Positions 7,460 through 15,592 of a DNA stretch of 40,431 bases are shown here, in pieces. The notes beneath the pieces are model-generated. The model was not told the origin of the DNA and searched no databases. It saw only the letters and a list, made by a program, of their open reading frames with translations. Location: assembly GCF_009663145.1 (NCBI RefSeq), contig NZ_VKHR01000020.1:6-40436 (forward strand). Direction: 5' to 3'. The translations under genes were made by a program, and so were the position numbers. How positions within the stretch are numbered: the stretch's first letter is position 1; every line of letters starts with the position of its first letter. The stretch is from Shewanella sp. TC10. GTDB taxonomy: Bacteria > Pseudomonadota > Gammaproteobacteria > Enterobacterales > Shewanellaceae.

Positions 7460-8329
7460 TTGAGTAACGACTACTCTATAGAATTAGCTTCTATGCCATC
7501 GTTGTTGTCTTTATATCGCAAGATATTACTGTCTCGTAAGCCTGGTTGGGATCAGCAACCTTTGCCGAACGTTAAAGTTCAGGCAAAAGGCATTCAGCTT
7601 ACAGAGAAAAAAATCCACCAGTATGCGGATGTATGTGAGTTTGAATTTGACGGTAAAATTTTACCGCCGACCTTTCTGTATGTACTCGCATTTAGACTAC
7701 ACGCGACAATATTTACGGATAAAGCGATTACTTTTCCATTACTTGGAATGATCCACTTAAAGAACAGTATTAGTTTACACCGACCTATTCTTGCTAATGA
7801 AGTGTTTGATGTTCAGTGTGAACTAACCTCAAGCCAAACCACAGATGCAGGCCTTGAGTTTGAATTAGTATCAAAAATCTATGTTGGCGAAGAGTTAGTT
7901 TGGGAAGCGTTATCTACTTATCTTTATCGCATTGAATCTAAAGGCCGTCGAGCCAGACCTCCACGTGCTTCAGATATGACTTGGGAAGATGTGCAAACAT
8001 GGTCATTACCTGAAGACCTAGGCCGAAAATACGCGAAAGCATCTGGCGATTATAACTTGATCCATTTGCATCCTATCGTATCAAAGCGTTTTGGTTTTGA
8101 ACGTGTATTAGCACATGGTATGTGGTCGAAAGCGCGTTCGTTAGCGGCACTAATGCAGTTTATTGGCGATCGTCCTTTTAAAGTTGATGTCGAGTTTAAA
8201 CTGCCAGTGTTTATGCCATCAGAAGTGACCTTTGCTTTTGAAAGTATGGAAAATGGTAAGCGTTTTGAGATGCGTGATATTAAAGGCCGTCGCCCGCATT
8301 TACTGGGCAACATGACTTATCTCGATTAA
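7460..8329 (+). CDS. MaoC-like (hot-dog fold) acyl dehydratase
   Basis: The 289-residue protein is a double hot-dog hydratase. The C-terminal half has the R-specific hydratase motif YAKASGDYNLIHLHP at about residues 194-208, in which the Asp and His are the catalytic dyad, followed by GFERVLAHGMW. The N-terminal half lacks that motif and is probably structural. The expected reaction is hydration or dehydration of an enoyl/3-hydroxyacyl thioester; the natural substrate is unknown. The start is TTG at 7460 with AAAAGG eight bases upstream; no ATG lies nearby. The gene is preceded by a promoter-plus-hairpin leader and followed by a terminator. Confidence 0.88.
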   Translation: MSNDYSIELASMPSLLSLYRKILLSRKPGWDQQPLPNVKVQAKGIQLTEKKIHQYADVCEFEFDGKILPPTFLYVLAFRLHATIFTDKAITFPLLGMIHLKNSISLHRPILANEVFDVQCELTSSQTTDAGLEFELVSKIYVGEELVWEALSTYLYRIESKGRRARPPRASDMTWEDVQTWSLPEDLGRKYAKASGDYNLIHLHPIVSKRFGFERVLAHGMWSKARSLAALMQFIGDRPFKVDVEFKLPVFMPSEVTFAFESMENGKRFEMRDIKGRRPHLLGNMTYLD

Positions 8330-8358
8330 ATAATGTGTGCAACCAGAAGACATTAATT

Positions 8359-8389
8359 AAAAAGCCCGAGTGGTTCACTCGGGCTTTTT
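8359..8389. terminator. Bidirectional intrinsic terminator
   Basis: The stem AAAGCCCGAGTG / CACTCGGGCTTT has a 3-base loop, with A-tract and T-tract on either side. It separates the convergent MaoC-like and MscS genes. Confidence 0.92.
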
Positions 8390-8400
8390 GTTGGATTAGA

Positions 8401-10026
8401 CTAATCTTCCGCTTTTTGATGATAAATATGCACATCTCGTTGCGGGAACGGAATGCTCACACCTTGCGCATCAAATTGCATTTTCACTTCACGAGTAATG
8501 TCCCAATATACATCCCAATAATCAAGCGGGTCTGCCCATGGCCTTACAATGAAATCTACTGATGACTCACCTAGAGTATGCAGCTTAATCATAGGTTCTG
8601 GGAATTGTTTTACCTTAGGATGAGCCGATACAATATCTGCTAGAATTTTTTCAGCTTTAGGGATGTCATCGCTATAACCAATACCGAAAATCATATCAAC
8701 GCGGCGCTCTTTCTCCACTGTGATGTTATTAATGGTATCACCCCAAATTTTATTGTTTGGAATGATCAGACGTTGATTATCGAACGTCATCACCGTTGTG
8801 GACACTAAGCTCATGTTACTGACTTTACCTGTAACACCTGCTGCTTTAATTAAGTCACCTACATCAAATGGACGATAAATTAAAATCATCATACCTGAGG
8901 CAAAGTTTGATAGTGTGTCTTGCAAAGCAAAACCAATAATCACACCCGCAATACCGAAACCAGCAAGTAATGGTGCTAATTCAAATCCAAGTTGTGATAA
9001 TGCAATCAGTAACCCTAGTGCATAAATGACGTTACCTGAAATAGAGATAAAGAAATCTTGTAGCAACTTACTAAAATTAAGCTTTGACGAATTAACAGCT
9101 TTTCTAACGACTTTTCTGATTACTTTAGCGACTAAGCTTGCTAGAGAAATAATGATCAAGAAAATGATAATTTTAAAAGTCATTCCTGCGCCATTTTCCA
9201 GTGCTTGATTTTTAGCAATGGTCATCCACTCTTCGATAAGGCTTGAAGCCACATCAAAGTTCAACACATCTTGAGTGATATCGCCCGATACGCTAAACAG
9301 AGTTTGCTTTATCTGGGTAGTATCTTGGCCGAGGGTTTCCAACATCTCGATGGCTACATTCAAGCTTGTGGTATGCATTGCTAAGCGATCTTTAAGTAAT
9401 GAAACTTTACTTTTTTGATCTGCAGTAATGTCAGCACCCGCACTTGAAGCATCGTCAACCGCTTCTTGTAATTGTGCTTGAGTATAGGTGACTAAACTTT
9501 CAAAGTAATCGGCTCTTAGTAATACTTCGGCAGTTAAGGCTGCTTCAGCATTGGCTACATTAATATTAAGAGACTTACCCCAGTTGATTGTTTCTAATTC
9601 AGCTTGAAGATAATGATCTCGATCTTCTTCGCGTTTGATAATTTGTTGCATAATGACTGCATCATTATCTCCACCAAGCTCCATTTTTAGCTCAGAGGTT
9701 CTTTCATCAATGTACTGACCGACTTTATCCAGAAAGATTAATTGCTTATTCACTTGCGGAACTAAGTAATCTAAATCTGGTTCAGGTTGTTCAACCAGCG
9801 TGGCGAGTTTTTCGCGTAATAAATTGGTTTTGACACGAATACGATACTCACTGACATCTTTAAGTTCACCTTTAGCGGTTTTTAGCCAAAGAATATCGGT
9901 ATCGATGGTTTTTTGTAATTGTTGAATTGCTTTGCTTGTTGCTGGATCAACGGCAGCTGCGAAACTATTACCAGAAAAGCTAATTAAGCTGATGAGACAG
10001 CAAATAACAAACAGAATTCTTGGCAT
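8401..10026 (-). CDS. MscS-family mechanosensitive channel
   Basis: The 541-residue protein carries a signal peptide (cleaved near SFAAAV, residue about 25), a periplasmic helical region of about 240 residues with coiled-coil character, and three membrane segments at about 275-300, 320-345 and 350-385. The last is the pore helix, rich in Gly and Ala (LAGFGIAGVIIGFALQDTLSNFASG). A cytoplasmic MscS beta domain follows (FDVGDLIKAAGVTGKVSNMSLVSTTVMTFDNQRLIIPNNKIW). The family opens under membrane tension to release solutes during hypo-osmotic shock. The extra periplasmic domain makes it larger than the 286-residue MscS of E. coli and smaller than MscK. AGGA before the ATG supports the start. Confidence 0.93.
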   Translation of the reverse strand: MPRILFVICCLISLISFSGNSFAAAVDPATSKAIQQLQKTIDTDILWLKTAKGELKDVSEYRIRVKTNLLREKLATLVEQPEPDLDYLVPQVNKQLIFLDKVGQYIDERTSELKMELGGDNDAVIMQQIIKREEDRDHYLQAELETINWGKSLNINVANAEAALTAEVLLRADYFESLVTYTQAQLQEAVDDASSAGADITADQKSKVSLLKDRLAMHTTSLNVAIEMLETLGQDTTQIKQTLFSVSGDITQDVLNFDVASSLIEEWMTIAKNQALENGAGMTFKIIIFLIIISLASLVAKVIRKVVRKAVNSSKLNFSKLLQDFFISISGNVIYALGLLIALSQLGFELAPLLAGFGIAGVIIGFALQDTLSNFASGMMILIYRPFDVGDLIKAAGVTGKVSNMSLVSTTVMTFDNQRLIIPNNKIWGDTINNITVEKERRVDMIFGIGYSDDIPKAEKILADIVSAHPKVKQFPEPMIKLHTLGESSVDFIVRPWADPLDYWDVYWDITREVKMQFDAQGVSIPFPQRDVHIYHQKAED

Positions 10027-10131
10027 GATTAACGTCCTGTAGAATGGTAGAACGCTAATGATAAGTTATTGGATGAAGTTTGACGATAATTTGCTAAACT
10101 TACGCACTTTTTATTTTTAGATAGGCTATCT

Positions 10132-10464
10132 ATGGCTGCCTTGCAGTGTGCACATTGTCACAAACCTATTTCGGTCAGTAAAGTTACTGGAACGCGCGGC
10201 AAAGGGTTTTCGTCGCAAATACAATGTTATCATTGTCAGGCGTGGTTAGGACGTCATGGTATGCTAACGCTACTAAAAGTGATTGGCTTTTATACGGCTG
10301 TGATTGCTGGTGTGACAGGGTATTTTGTTGAAGGGTTGGCTAATATTATCACCCCCGTGATCATGCTGTCGCTGATACTGACGGGGGTAACACATTTGAT
10401 GGATCACCTGTTAGTTATCGAAGCGCCTGAAGAAGACGGCAAATCAACAGATGAAACCAAATAA
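10132..10464 (+). CDS. Small zinc-ribbon membrane protein
   Basis: The 110-residue protein starts with a zinc-ribbon-like motif, C-x2-C at residues 6-9 (CAHC) and C-x2-C at about 33-36 (CYHC). Two hydrophobic segments follow, near residues 47-66 and 70-92, and then a short acidic tail. It is probably an inner-membrane protein with a cytoplasmic zinc site; I do not recognise a named family. AGGC seven bases before the ATG supports the start. Its stop codon (10462-10464) abuts the stop of the convergent 41-residue gene at 10465 without any gap. Confidence 0.75.
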   Translation: MAALQCAHCHKPISVSKVTGTRGKGFSSQIQCYHCQAWLGRHGMLTLLKVIGFYTAVIAGVTGYFVEGLANIITPVIMLSLILTGVTHLMDHLLVIEAPEEDGKSTDETK

Positions 10465-10590
10465 TTAATCAACAACTTGCACTTGGTTTTCTAAAGCTCT
10501 TTCAACGTAATAAATACCGCCAAGTACAACAACGCCAATGATGACCATTGTTAAAATAATACCGATATTGTCTTTGAGCAAATTCATCAT
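10465..10590 (-). CDS. 41-residue single-span membrane protein
   Basis: A short frame on the minus strand runs from ATG at 10590 to TAA at 10465. It has AGGA nine bases before the start (10585 is a second in-frame ATG). The peptide has a short N-terminal head (MMNLLKDN), a clean 20-residue hydrophobic span (about residues 9-28, ending GGIYY) and a charged tail (VERALENQ), which is a textbook small membrane protein layout. It has no recognised family. It is convergent with the zinc-ribbon gene and butts against it, and the next gene upstream is on the other strand. Confidence 0.6.
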   Translation of the reverse strand: MMNLLKDNIGIILTMVIIGVVVLGGIYYVERALENQVQVVD

Positions 10591-10800
10591 AGTTAAATCC
10601 TCTGTCTTGGCTGGCTAAGCTGCTATATATGGCTAATATTTTAGCTTTTTCAGCTTAAGCTAATCTTAAAACAGCATAACGATGATCGTCTTAAGTTGCT
10701 ATGTTATGTCACGAATTTTATTAAAAAGTGATTTGTAACACTCTATTTGTTGCTTTTTTTTTGAATTTTTTTAAGATAGCTCAGATTTTTAAATGCAAGG

Positions 10801-11100
10801 ATGAGTTTGGTGCATAGATTTAGACCGATAAAGCGCAGTATTGTGGTATGGCTTTCAGCCATGCTAGTACTACTGTCGTTTGCGGCTTCTGCACATAACG
10901 CTATCCATGACCATGATGCCTTAAGTACTAGCTGTACTTTATGTGTTCATCAGCATCAGTTTAATGCTTCACTTCCCTCATCTGAATTAAGCGTCGCGGT
11001 TGTACGTCAGCATTTCGAGACTGTCACATACAACTGCCGAACTTATTTCAGTGTCCACCAATCGCTTTACTCCAGTCGCGCACCACCATTTTTCTCTTAA
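10801..11100 (+). CDS. Small His/Cys-containing exported protein of the metal operon
   Basis: The protein is up to 99 residues long. It has a signal-anchor-like N-terminus (IVVWLSAMLVLLSFAASA) and then a mature region with a possible metal site: HNAIHDHD at about 32-39 and CTLCVHQHQ at about 45-53. The ATG at 10801 lies directly on AAGG, so the real start may be TTG 10807 or GTG 10810, which gain proper spacing. It lies 77 bases before the metal-loop porin, on the same strand, and probably starts the operon. I infer a role in metal capture or sensing from these residues and the context; the family is not known to me. Confidence 0.65.
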   Translation: MSLVHRFRPIKRSIVVWLSAMLVLLSFAASAHNAIHDHDALSTSCTLCVHQHQFNASLPSSELSVAVVRQHFETVTYNCRTYFSVHQSLYSSRAPPFFS

Positions 11101-11177
11101 TTTAACAACGTTAACCTTAATTTTTTATTCGACTATCACAGATGATGGACGAAGACTTGTTGTATTTTGGAGATAAA

Positions 11178-12443
11178 ATGTCTTATTTAAACAAACGCCT
11201 TTCTTTAGTTGCAGTTGCATGCGCATTCGCTTCAACTCATACTTTAGCTGAAGATTCTAGCTTAACAAACCCTAACATTAGTGCGGTTCTAGATGGTTTT
11301 TATCAGACTGGAGATCGAGGTTTAGGCGGACGTGAAGAAGGTTTTGGCCTAGGCGAAACAGAGTTGGCGATTAGTGCAAACATTGATGACATGTTTTACG
11401 GAAAAGTGACCGCTATTTTAGAGTCTCACGACGGTGAAACTGAAATTGAACTTGAAGAAGCGTTTATTCAAACAATGGGGCTTCCTGCTGGTTTAGGTAT
11501 TCGTGCTGGTCGCTTCCTATCTGATGTTGGTTACTTAAATAATCAGCATTTACATACTGACTCTTTCGTTGACCGTCCTGGTGCATACCGCGCATTCATG
11601 GGTAATCATTATTTTGATGATGGTGTACGTCTTACTTATGTTGCTCCGACTGACCTTTACTGGACCATGGGTGTTGAAGTCTTTAAAGGCGACAAAATGC
11701 GCGCTGCTGACATGTATGAAGAGCATGAAGAAGGTCATGACGAGGATGAAGAAGAACATGAAGAGCATGGACCACGTGATTATGACACTGTAGGTGTGTA
11801 CTCTGCCTTTACTAAATTCGGTGGCGATATCGGTAACTCAAGCTCTTGGCAGGTTGGCTTAAGCTACTTATATAATGCCAATGGTAAGGTCATGGTCGTA
11901 GAGGGTGAAGAGGAAGAAGGCCATGCTGATGAAGAACATGAGCATGAAGGTCATACCCATAGCGCATCTTACACGGGTGAAAATACGTATATCGCAGACT
12001 TTGTTTATAAATGGGCGCCAAACGGTAACTACAAATACCAACATTTAACTGTGAGTGGTGAATACTTCAGAGTGACGGATACTTTTTCGTTTGAAGAAGG
12101 CGACCATGGCCACGAAGAGGAAGATCATGATCATGAAGAGTCTCATGGCGATGATTATTTTGAAGGTTGGTACTTAAGTGGTGTTTATCAGTTCTCTCCT
12201 CATTGGTCTGCAGGTGTTCGTTACGGTGAAGTTGATACCTATGAACTTCATGGTGACCATTTAGATCCTCAAAAACTAAAAGAAACTGAGCTAAGCTTAG
12301 CTTGGCATCACAGCCACTTCTCCACTGTGCGTCTACAATATACAAACCAGAAAGGAACCAACTTTGATGGTTTTGAAGACGACAACATTGTTTCTTTACA
12401 ATACGTAATGACATTAGGAGCTCACGGTGCGCATCAATTCTAA
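11178..12443 (+). CDS. Outer-membrane porin with three His/Asp/Glu-rich loops (probable zinc porin)
   Basis: The 421-residue protein has a signal peptide (LSLVAVACAFASTHTLA-E) and a beta-barrel pattern of alternating amphipathic strands, ending HGAHQF with a C-terminal aromatic residue as barrels do. Three hydrophilic loops are dominated by His, Asp and Glu, at about residues 180-198, 242-262 and 306-327 (for example HEEGHDEDEEEHEEH), and are likely extracellular metal-collecting segments. There is no TonB box or plug, so it is not a TonB-dependent receptor. I chose the ATG at 11178 because GGAG lies six bases upstream; an ATG at 11142 lacks one. The downstream znuA-like start overlaps this gene by 17 bases, which indicates translational coupling and a shared role in divalent metal (most likely zinc) uptake. 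Confidence 0.82.
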   Translation: MSYLNKRLSLVAVACAFASTHTLAEDSSLTNPNISAVLDGFYQTGDRGLGGREEGFGLGETELAISANIDDMFYGKVTAILESHDGETEIELEEAFIQTMGLPAGLGIRAGRFLSDVGYLNNQHLHTDSFVDRPGAYRAFMGNHYFDDGVRLTYVAPTDLYWTMGVEVFKGDKMRAADMYEEHEEGHDEDEEEHEEHGPRDYDTVGVYSAFTKFGGDIGNSSSWQVGLSYLYNANGKVMVVEGEEEEGHADEEHEHEGHTHSASYTGENTYIADFVYKWAPNGNYKYQHLTVSGEYFRVTDTFSFEEGDHGHEEEDHDHEESHGDDYFEGWYLSGVYQFSPHWSAGVRYGEVDTYELHGDHLDPQKLKETELSLAWHHSHFSTVRLQYTNQKGTNFDGFEDDNIVSLQYVMTLGAHGAHQF

Positions 12444-13335
12444 AAAACTCATTGTGATGGGGGCGCTTTGTAGTGCCTTTATGACAAGTGCGGCGAATGC
12501 CCAGTTAAATGTGTTTGCGTGTGAGCCTGAATATGCAGCCTTAGCGCAAGAGATTGCGCCAGAAGCTAAAATTTATTCAGCGACAAGTGCAATGCAAGAT
12601 CCGCATTTGGTTCAGGCAAGACCTAGTTTGATCGCTAAGATGCGCCAAGCAGACCTTGTTGTCTGTGCGGGTGCTGATTTAGAGGTGGGCTGGTTGCCAA
12701 TGTTACAAATGAAGGCATCTAACAATAAAGTGCGTTCAACCGATAAGGGTTTATTCTACGCAGCTGAGCATATTGATACCTTAGATAAGCTTGAACATGT
12801 CGATCGTTCTATGGGTGATGTTCACGCAAAGGGTAATCCACATCTGCACTTTGACCCGCGTAAGCTACTTAAAGTGGCGACAGCCCTAACGGCTAAAATG
12901 GGGCAGTTAGATCCTGAAGGTGCAGCAGGTTATCAGGCAAAACTTACCGACTTCACTGACCGATGGCAGCAAGCTATTCCTAAATGGGAAGAGCAAGCGG
13001 CTAGCTTGAAAGGCAAGAAAGTGATTGCCTATCATTCAAGTTATCGTTACTTGTTTAACTGGCTGGGTATGGAACAAGTTGCTGACTTAGAACCTAAACC
13101 TGGCATTCCACCTAGTAGTGGCCACTTAGCAAAATTGGTTAGTCGTAGCCAAGAAGGCGATGTGATGGCGATATTAGTGACATCTTATCAAGATGAGCGC
13201 GGTGCTAATTGGCTTGGTGAACGCACGGACTTACCTGTGCTAATTCTGCCTATGTCAGTAGGTGGCAACAGTGATAGCACAGATTTGTTTAGCCTTTATG
13301 ATAGCGTTATAACAATGCTTACAGAGGTTCAATAA
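12427..13335 (+). CDS. znuA: ZnuA-like metal ABC transporter substrate-binding protein
   Basis: The 302-residue periplasmic protein belongs to the cluster 9 (ZnuA/TroA) metal-binding family. The signal peptide ends near ANA-Q (residue 25). Likely ligands are H60 (MQDPH), H139 and/or H141 (GNPHLHFD) and H203 (AYHSS); the fourth ligand is probably an acidic residue near SYQDE. The long His-rich loop of E. coli ZnuA is missing here, and the His-rich material is instead in the porin loops. The GTG start at 12427 has TAGGAG seven bases upstream and lies inside the porin gene. The permease gene follows after four bases. Zinc is the most likely cargo, but manganese cannot be excluded. Confidence 0.88.
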   Translation: MRINSKKLIVMGALCSAFMTSAANAQLNVFACEPEYAALAQEIAPEAKIYSATSAMQDPHLVQARPSLIAKMRQADLVVCAGADLEVGWLPMLQMKASNNKVRSTDKGLFYAAEHIDTLDKLEHVDRSMGDVHAKGNPHLHFDPRKLLKVATALTAKMGQLDPEGAAGYQAKLTDFTDRWQQAIPKWEEQAASLKGKKVIAYHSSYRYLFNWLGMEQVADLEPKPGIPPSSGHLAKLVSRSQEGDVMAILVTSYQDERGANWLGERTDLPVLILPMSVGGNSDSTDLFSLYDSVITMLTEVQ

Positions 13336-13339
13336 ACTT

Positions 13340-14125
13340 ATGCTTGATCTCGATTTGCTACCTATTTTAATTCCTGCATTTGTTGCTGGCTTACTCGTAC
13401 TGTCTACTCATGTTGTATTAGGCCGCCAAGTATTAAAGCGTGGGATTATCTTTATTGATTTGGCCATTGCTCAAGTGGCTGCTTTAGGTGCAATCGTATC
13501 GCATATGGACCACAGTATTGAGGAACTCCCTTTTTCTCATGTGTGGATGCCTGCGTTATTTGCATTGGTGGGCGCAGCTTTTATTGCTTGGTTATCTAAA
13601 AGATTTGCTGATGAACTTGAAGCGATTATTGGTTGTTTTTATGTGCTGAGTGCGGTGGCAGCCATGTTACTGCTATCGAATGATCCTCATGGTGCTGAGC
13701 TATTAAAACAGCTAATGTCCGGGCAAATATTATGGGTTAACTGGTCTCAGCTTGTCCTGCCAGCCATTGTTTCAGCCGCTATATTGGCGTTAATCGTGAT
13801 TAAACCACAAGTGTTAGACGGTGCTGGTTTTTACTTCCTGTTCGCCATTGTCATAACACTTTCGGTTGAATTAATTGGCGTCTACTTGGTCTTTAGTACC
13901 TTAATCCTTCCCGCTTTGGCACTGAATAAGTACCAAGGTAAAGGGTTATTGGCACTTGCCTATGTGGTTGGATTTGTTGGATACATTGCAGGGCTTATAC
14001 TTTCGGCCACTTATGATTTACCGAGTGGTGCTGCGATTGTAGCTGCGTTAGCTATAAGTGCGATTCTAATGCGAGTATTCTTGTCGATGAAGGTGCCAAA
14101 AGCGGCTTCATTGCCAAGTAACTAA
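13340..14125 (+). CDS. znuB: ABC-3 family metal transporter permease (ZnuB-like)
   Basis: The 261-residue inner-membrane protein has about eight hydrophobic spans and the ABC-3 family pattern, including IDLAIAQVAALGAI near residue 38 in the region corresponding to DAISHA of other members, and LVFSTLILPALAL near residue 190. It would form the channel for metal delivered by the ZnuA-like protein encoded four bases upstream. No ATP-binding subunit (ZnuC) follows; the next gene is plsC, 202 bases away. The ATPase must be encoded elsewhere or be shared with another system. A GAGG lies upstream of the ATG, but its spacing is long. Confidence 0.85.
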   Translation: MLDLDLLPILIPAFVAGLLVLSTHVVLGRQVLKRGIIFIDLAIAQVAALGAIVSHMDHSIEELPFSHVWMPALFALVGAAFIAWLSKRFADELEAIIGCFYVLSAVAAMLLLSNDPHGAELLKQLMSGQILWVNWSQLVLPAIVSAAILALIVIKPQVLDGAGFYFLFAIVITLSVELIGVYLVFSTLILPALALNKYQGKGLLALAYVVGFVGYIAGLILSATYDLPSGAAIVAALAISAILMRVFLSMKVPKAASLPSN

Positions 14126-14173
14126 ATACTCAAATCAGCAACACACCCAATAAAATCCGAGTCAAACTGTATA

Positions 14174-14208
14174 ATTAATGATGCGTTAATGTTTAACGCA
14201 TCATTAAT
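14174..14208. repeat. Perfect 16-bp inverted repeat
   Basis: A perfect inverted repeat (left arm ATTAATGATGCGTTAA, right arm its complement) has a 3-base loop TGT. No T-tract follows on the plus strand. It sits 49 bases after the permease stop and 120 bases before plsC, upstream of a TATAAT at 14223-14228. It could end the metal operon as a weak terminator, stabilise its 3' end, or be an operator for plsC. Confidence 0.85.
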
Positions 14209-14327
14209 TCATCTTGGCTGGTGTATAATCATTTAAGCTTACATTTGTAAACTGAAACCAAACAAACCATTGAGTCCAGCATCAGTGCTGGCTATACTGT
14301 CGCCACTTTCTTCGCAGGAGTCTGCTT

Positions 14328-15059
14328 GTGCTGTTAATTGCTCGTTCAATTATTCTTGCAGTGTTATTAACACTGGCGTTTATTTTCGCAATAATTCTTT
14401 GTCTTGTTAGACCAATGCATCGTGACAATGTCCATGTTATCGCTCGAATTTTTTCATCAGTTGCGCCAATTCTTGGTATTAAAGTGATCAAGCGTTATGC
14501 CACTGAAGAAAGTCCAAAAGAACCAAAAATCTATTTAGCCAACCATCAAAATAACTTTGATTTGTTTACCCATACTTCCGTTGTCCCTAAGGCTACAGTG
14601 AGCTTAGGCAAGAAAAGCTTGGCGTGGATGCCGTTATTCGGACAAATTTATTGGTTATCAGGCAATATTTTAATTGACCGTAAAAACCGCCATAGTGCCT
14701 TTGATACCATGGCAAAAACGGTTGAGAAAATGAAAAACAAACTATTATCAGTTTGGATTTTCCCAGAAGGAACCCGTTCTCGTGGCCGTGGTTTATTGCC
14801 TTTTAAGGTTGGTGCTTTTCATACTGCTGTCGCTGCCAAAGCGTCTATCGTGCCAGTACTGGCTTCTTGTCAGAATCATATTAAATTAAACCGCTGGAAT
14901 AATGGCGTGGTGATTGTGGAAATGATGGCACCGATGTCGACAGCTAATGTTGATAAAGCGGATGTCAAAAAGCTTTGCGCTAAGGTGCATGAAGCAATGT
15001 CAGCGCGTTTAGCTGAACTAAATCAAGAAGCATCGGCATTAATGGCTAAACCTCAGTAA
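14328..15059 (+). CDS. plsC: 1-acyl-sn-glycerol-3-phosphate acyltransferase
   Basis: The enzyme transfers an acyl group to lysophosphatidate to make phosphatidate at the inner membrane. The 243-residue protein has an N-terminal membrane segment (ARSIILAVLLTLAFIFAIILC), the catalytic NHx4D motif at H73-D78 (NHQNNFD), the substrate motif FPEGTRSRG at 145-153 and a VPV motif near residue 178. The length matches PlsC. The start is GTG at 14328, with AGGAG eight bases upstream. A TATAAT lies about 100 bases upstream. It is 55 bases ahead of rraB; there is no evidence that these act together. Confidence 0.93.
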   Translation: MLLIARSIILAVLLTLAFIFAIILCLVRPMHRDNVHVIARIFSSVAPILGIKVIKRYATEESPKEPKIYLANHQNNFDLFTHTSVVPKATVSLGKKSLAWMPLFGQIYWLSGNILIDRKNRHSAFDTMAKTVEKMKNKLLSVWIFPEGTRSRGRGLLPFKVGAFHTAVAAKASIVPVLASCQNHIKLNRWNNGVVIVEMMAPMSTANVDKADVKKLCAKVHEAMSARLAELNQEASALMAKPQ

Positions 15060-15114
15060 AATTATCACGTATAATTAGCGATTAGCCGCATAATTTTGTT
15101 AACGGAGTTACTCC

Positions 15115-15510
15115 ATGTCTATTGAAGGTCTACTAAAAGAGCAGTTTGCTGAAAACCGTGAAATCATCCAAGCACTATTAGATGATGGTTCGCAAGCCGA
15201 TGCTGAATATACAATCGAGCATCACTTTTCTTCGACTAATTTTGATCGTTTAGAAAAAGCGGCTGTTGATGCATTTAAGTTAGGTTTTGAAGTTAATGAT
15301 GCAGAAGAAATGGAACTGGAAGATGGCTCAACCATTTTCTGTTTTGATGCCATTGCCAATCATGCACTTGAAGCTGACTTGTTAGATAAAGCTTGCGAGC
15401 AACTGATGATTTTAGCTCAGAAACAAAAAGTGGATTATGACGGTTGGGGCACTTTCTTTGTTGGTGACGAAGATGACCTTGATGAAGAACAAGATGAAGA
15501 TGAGTTTTAA
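15115..15510 (+). CDS. rraB: Regulator of RNase E activity B
   Basis: RraB binds RNase E and modulates its activity, changing mRNA decay. The 131-residue protein shows the family pattern: an N-terminal helix, the strand [27 protein letters not shown], then [10 protein letters not shown] and a strongly acidic C-terminal tail ([14 protein letters not shown]). The start is supported by GGAG about seven bases upstream of the ATG. The gene ends just before a bidirectional terminator. Length and tail match the family. Confidence 0.92.
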   Translation: MSIEGLLKEQFAENREIIQALLDDGSQADAEYTIEHHFSSTNFDRLEKAAVDAFKLGFEVNDAEEMELEDGSTIFCFDAIANHALEADLLDKACEQLMILAQKQKVDYDGWGTFFVGDEDDLDEEQDEDEF

Positions 15511-15542
15511 TTAAGCACAAATTCATTATTGAATTTCGATTA

Positions 15543-15571
15543 AAAAGCCCACTCAAATGAGTGGGCTTTTT
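15543..15571. terminator. Bidirectional intrinsic terminator
   Basis: The stem AAAAGCCCACTCA / TGAGTGGGCTTTT has a 2-base loop. It separates the convergent rraB and diguanylate cyclase genes. Confidence 0.92.
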
Positions 15572-15592
15572 ATTGTCATCTATTCTGTATTA

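Noticed and set aside
10640..10800. Possible Zur box before the metal operon
   Set aside because: TGTTA and TAACA halves occur near 10698 and 10736, but they are far apart and no contiguous Zur-like palindrome is present. I could not support an operator.
12067..12414. 115-residue open frame antisense to the metal-loop porin gene
   Set aside because: It mirrors the His/Asp/Glu codons of the porin loops and lacks a ribosome-binding site. The sense gene is clearly real.
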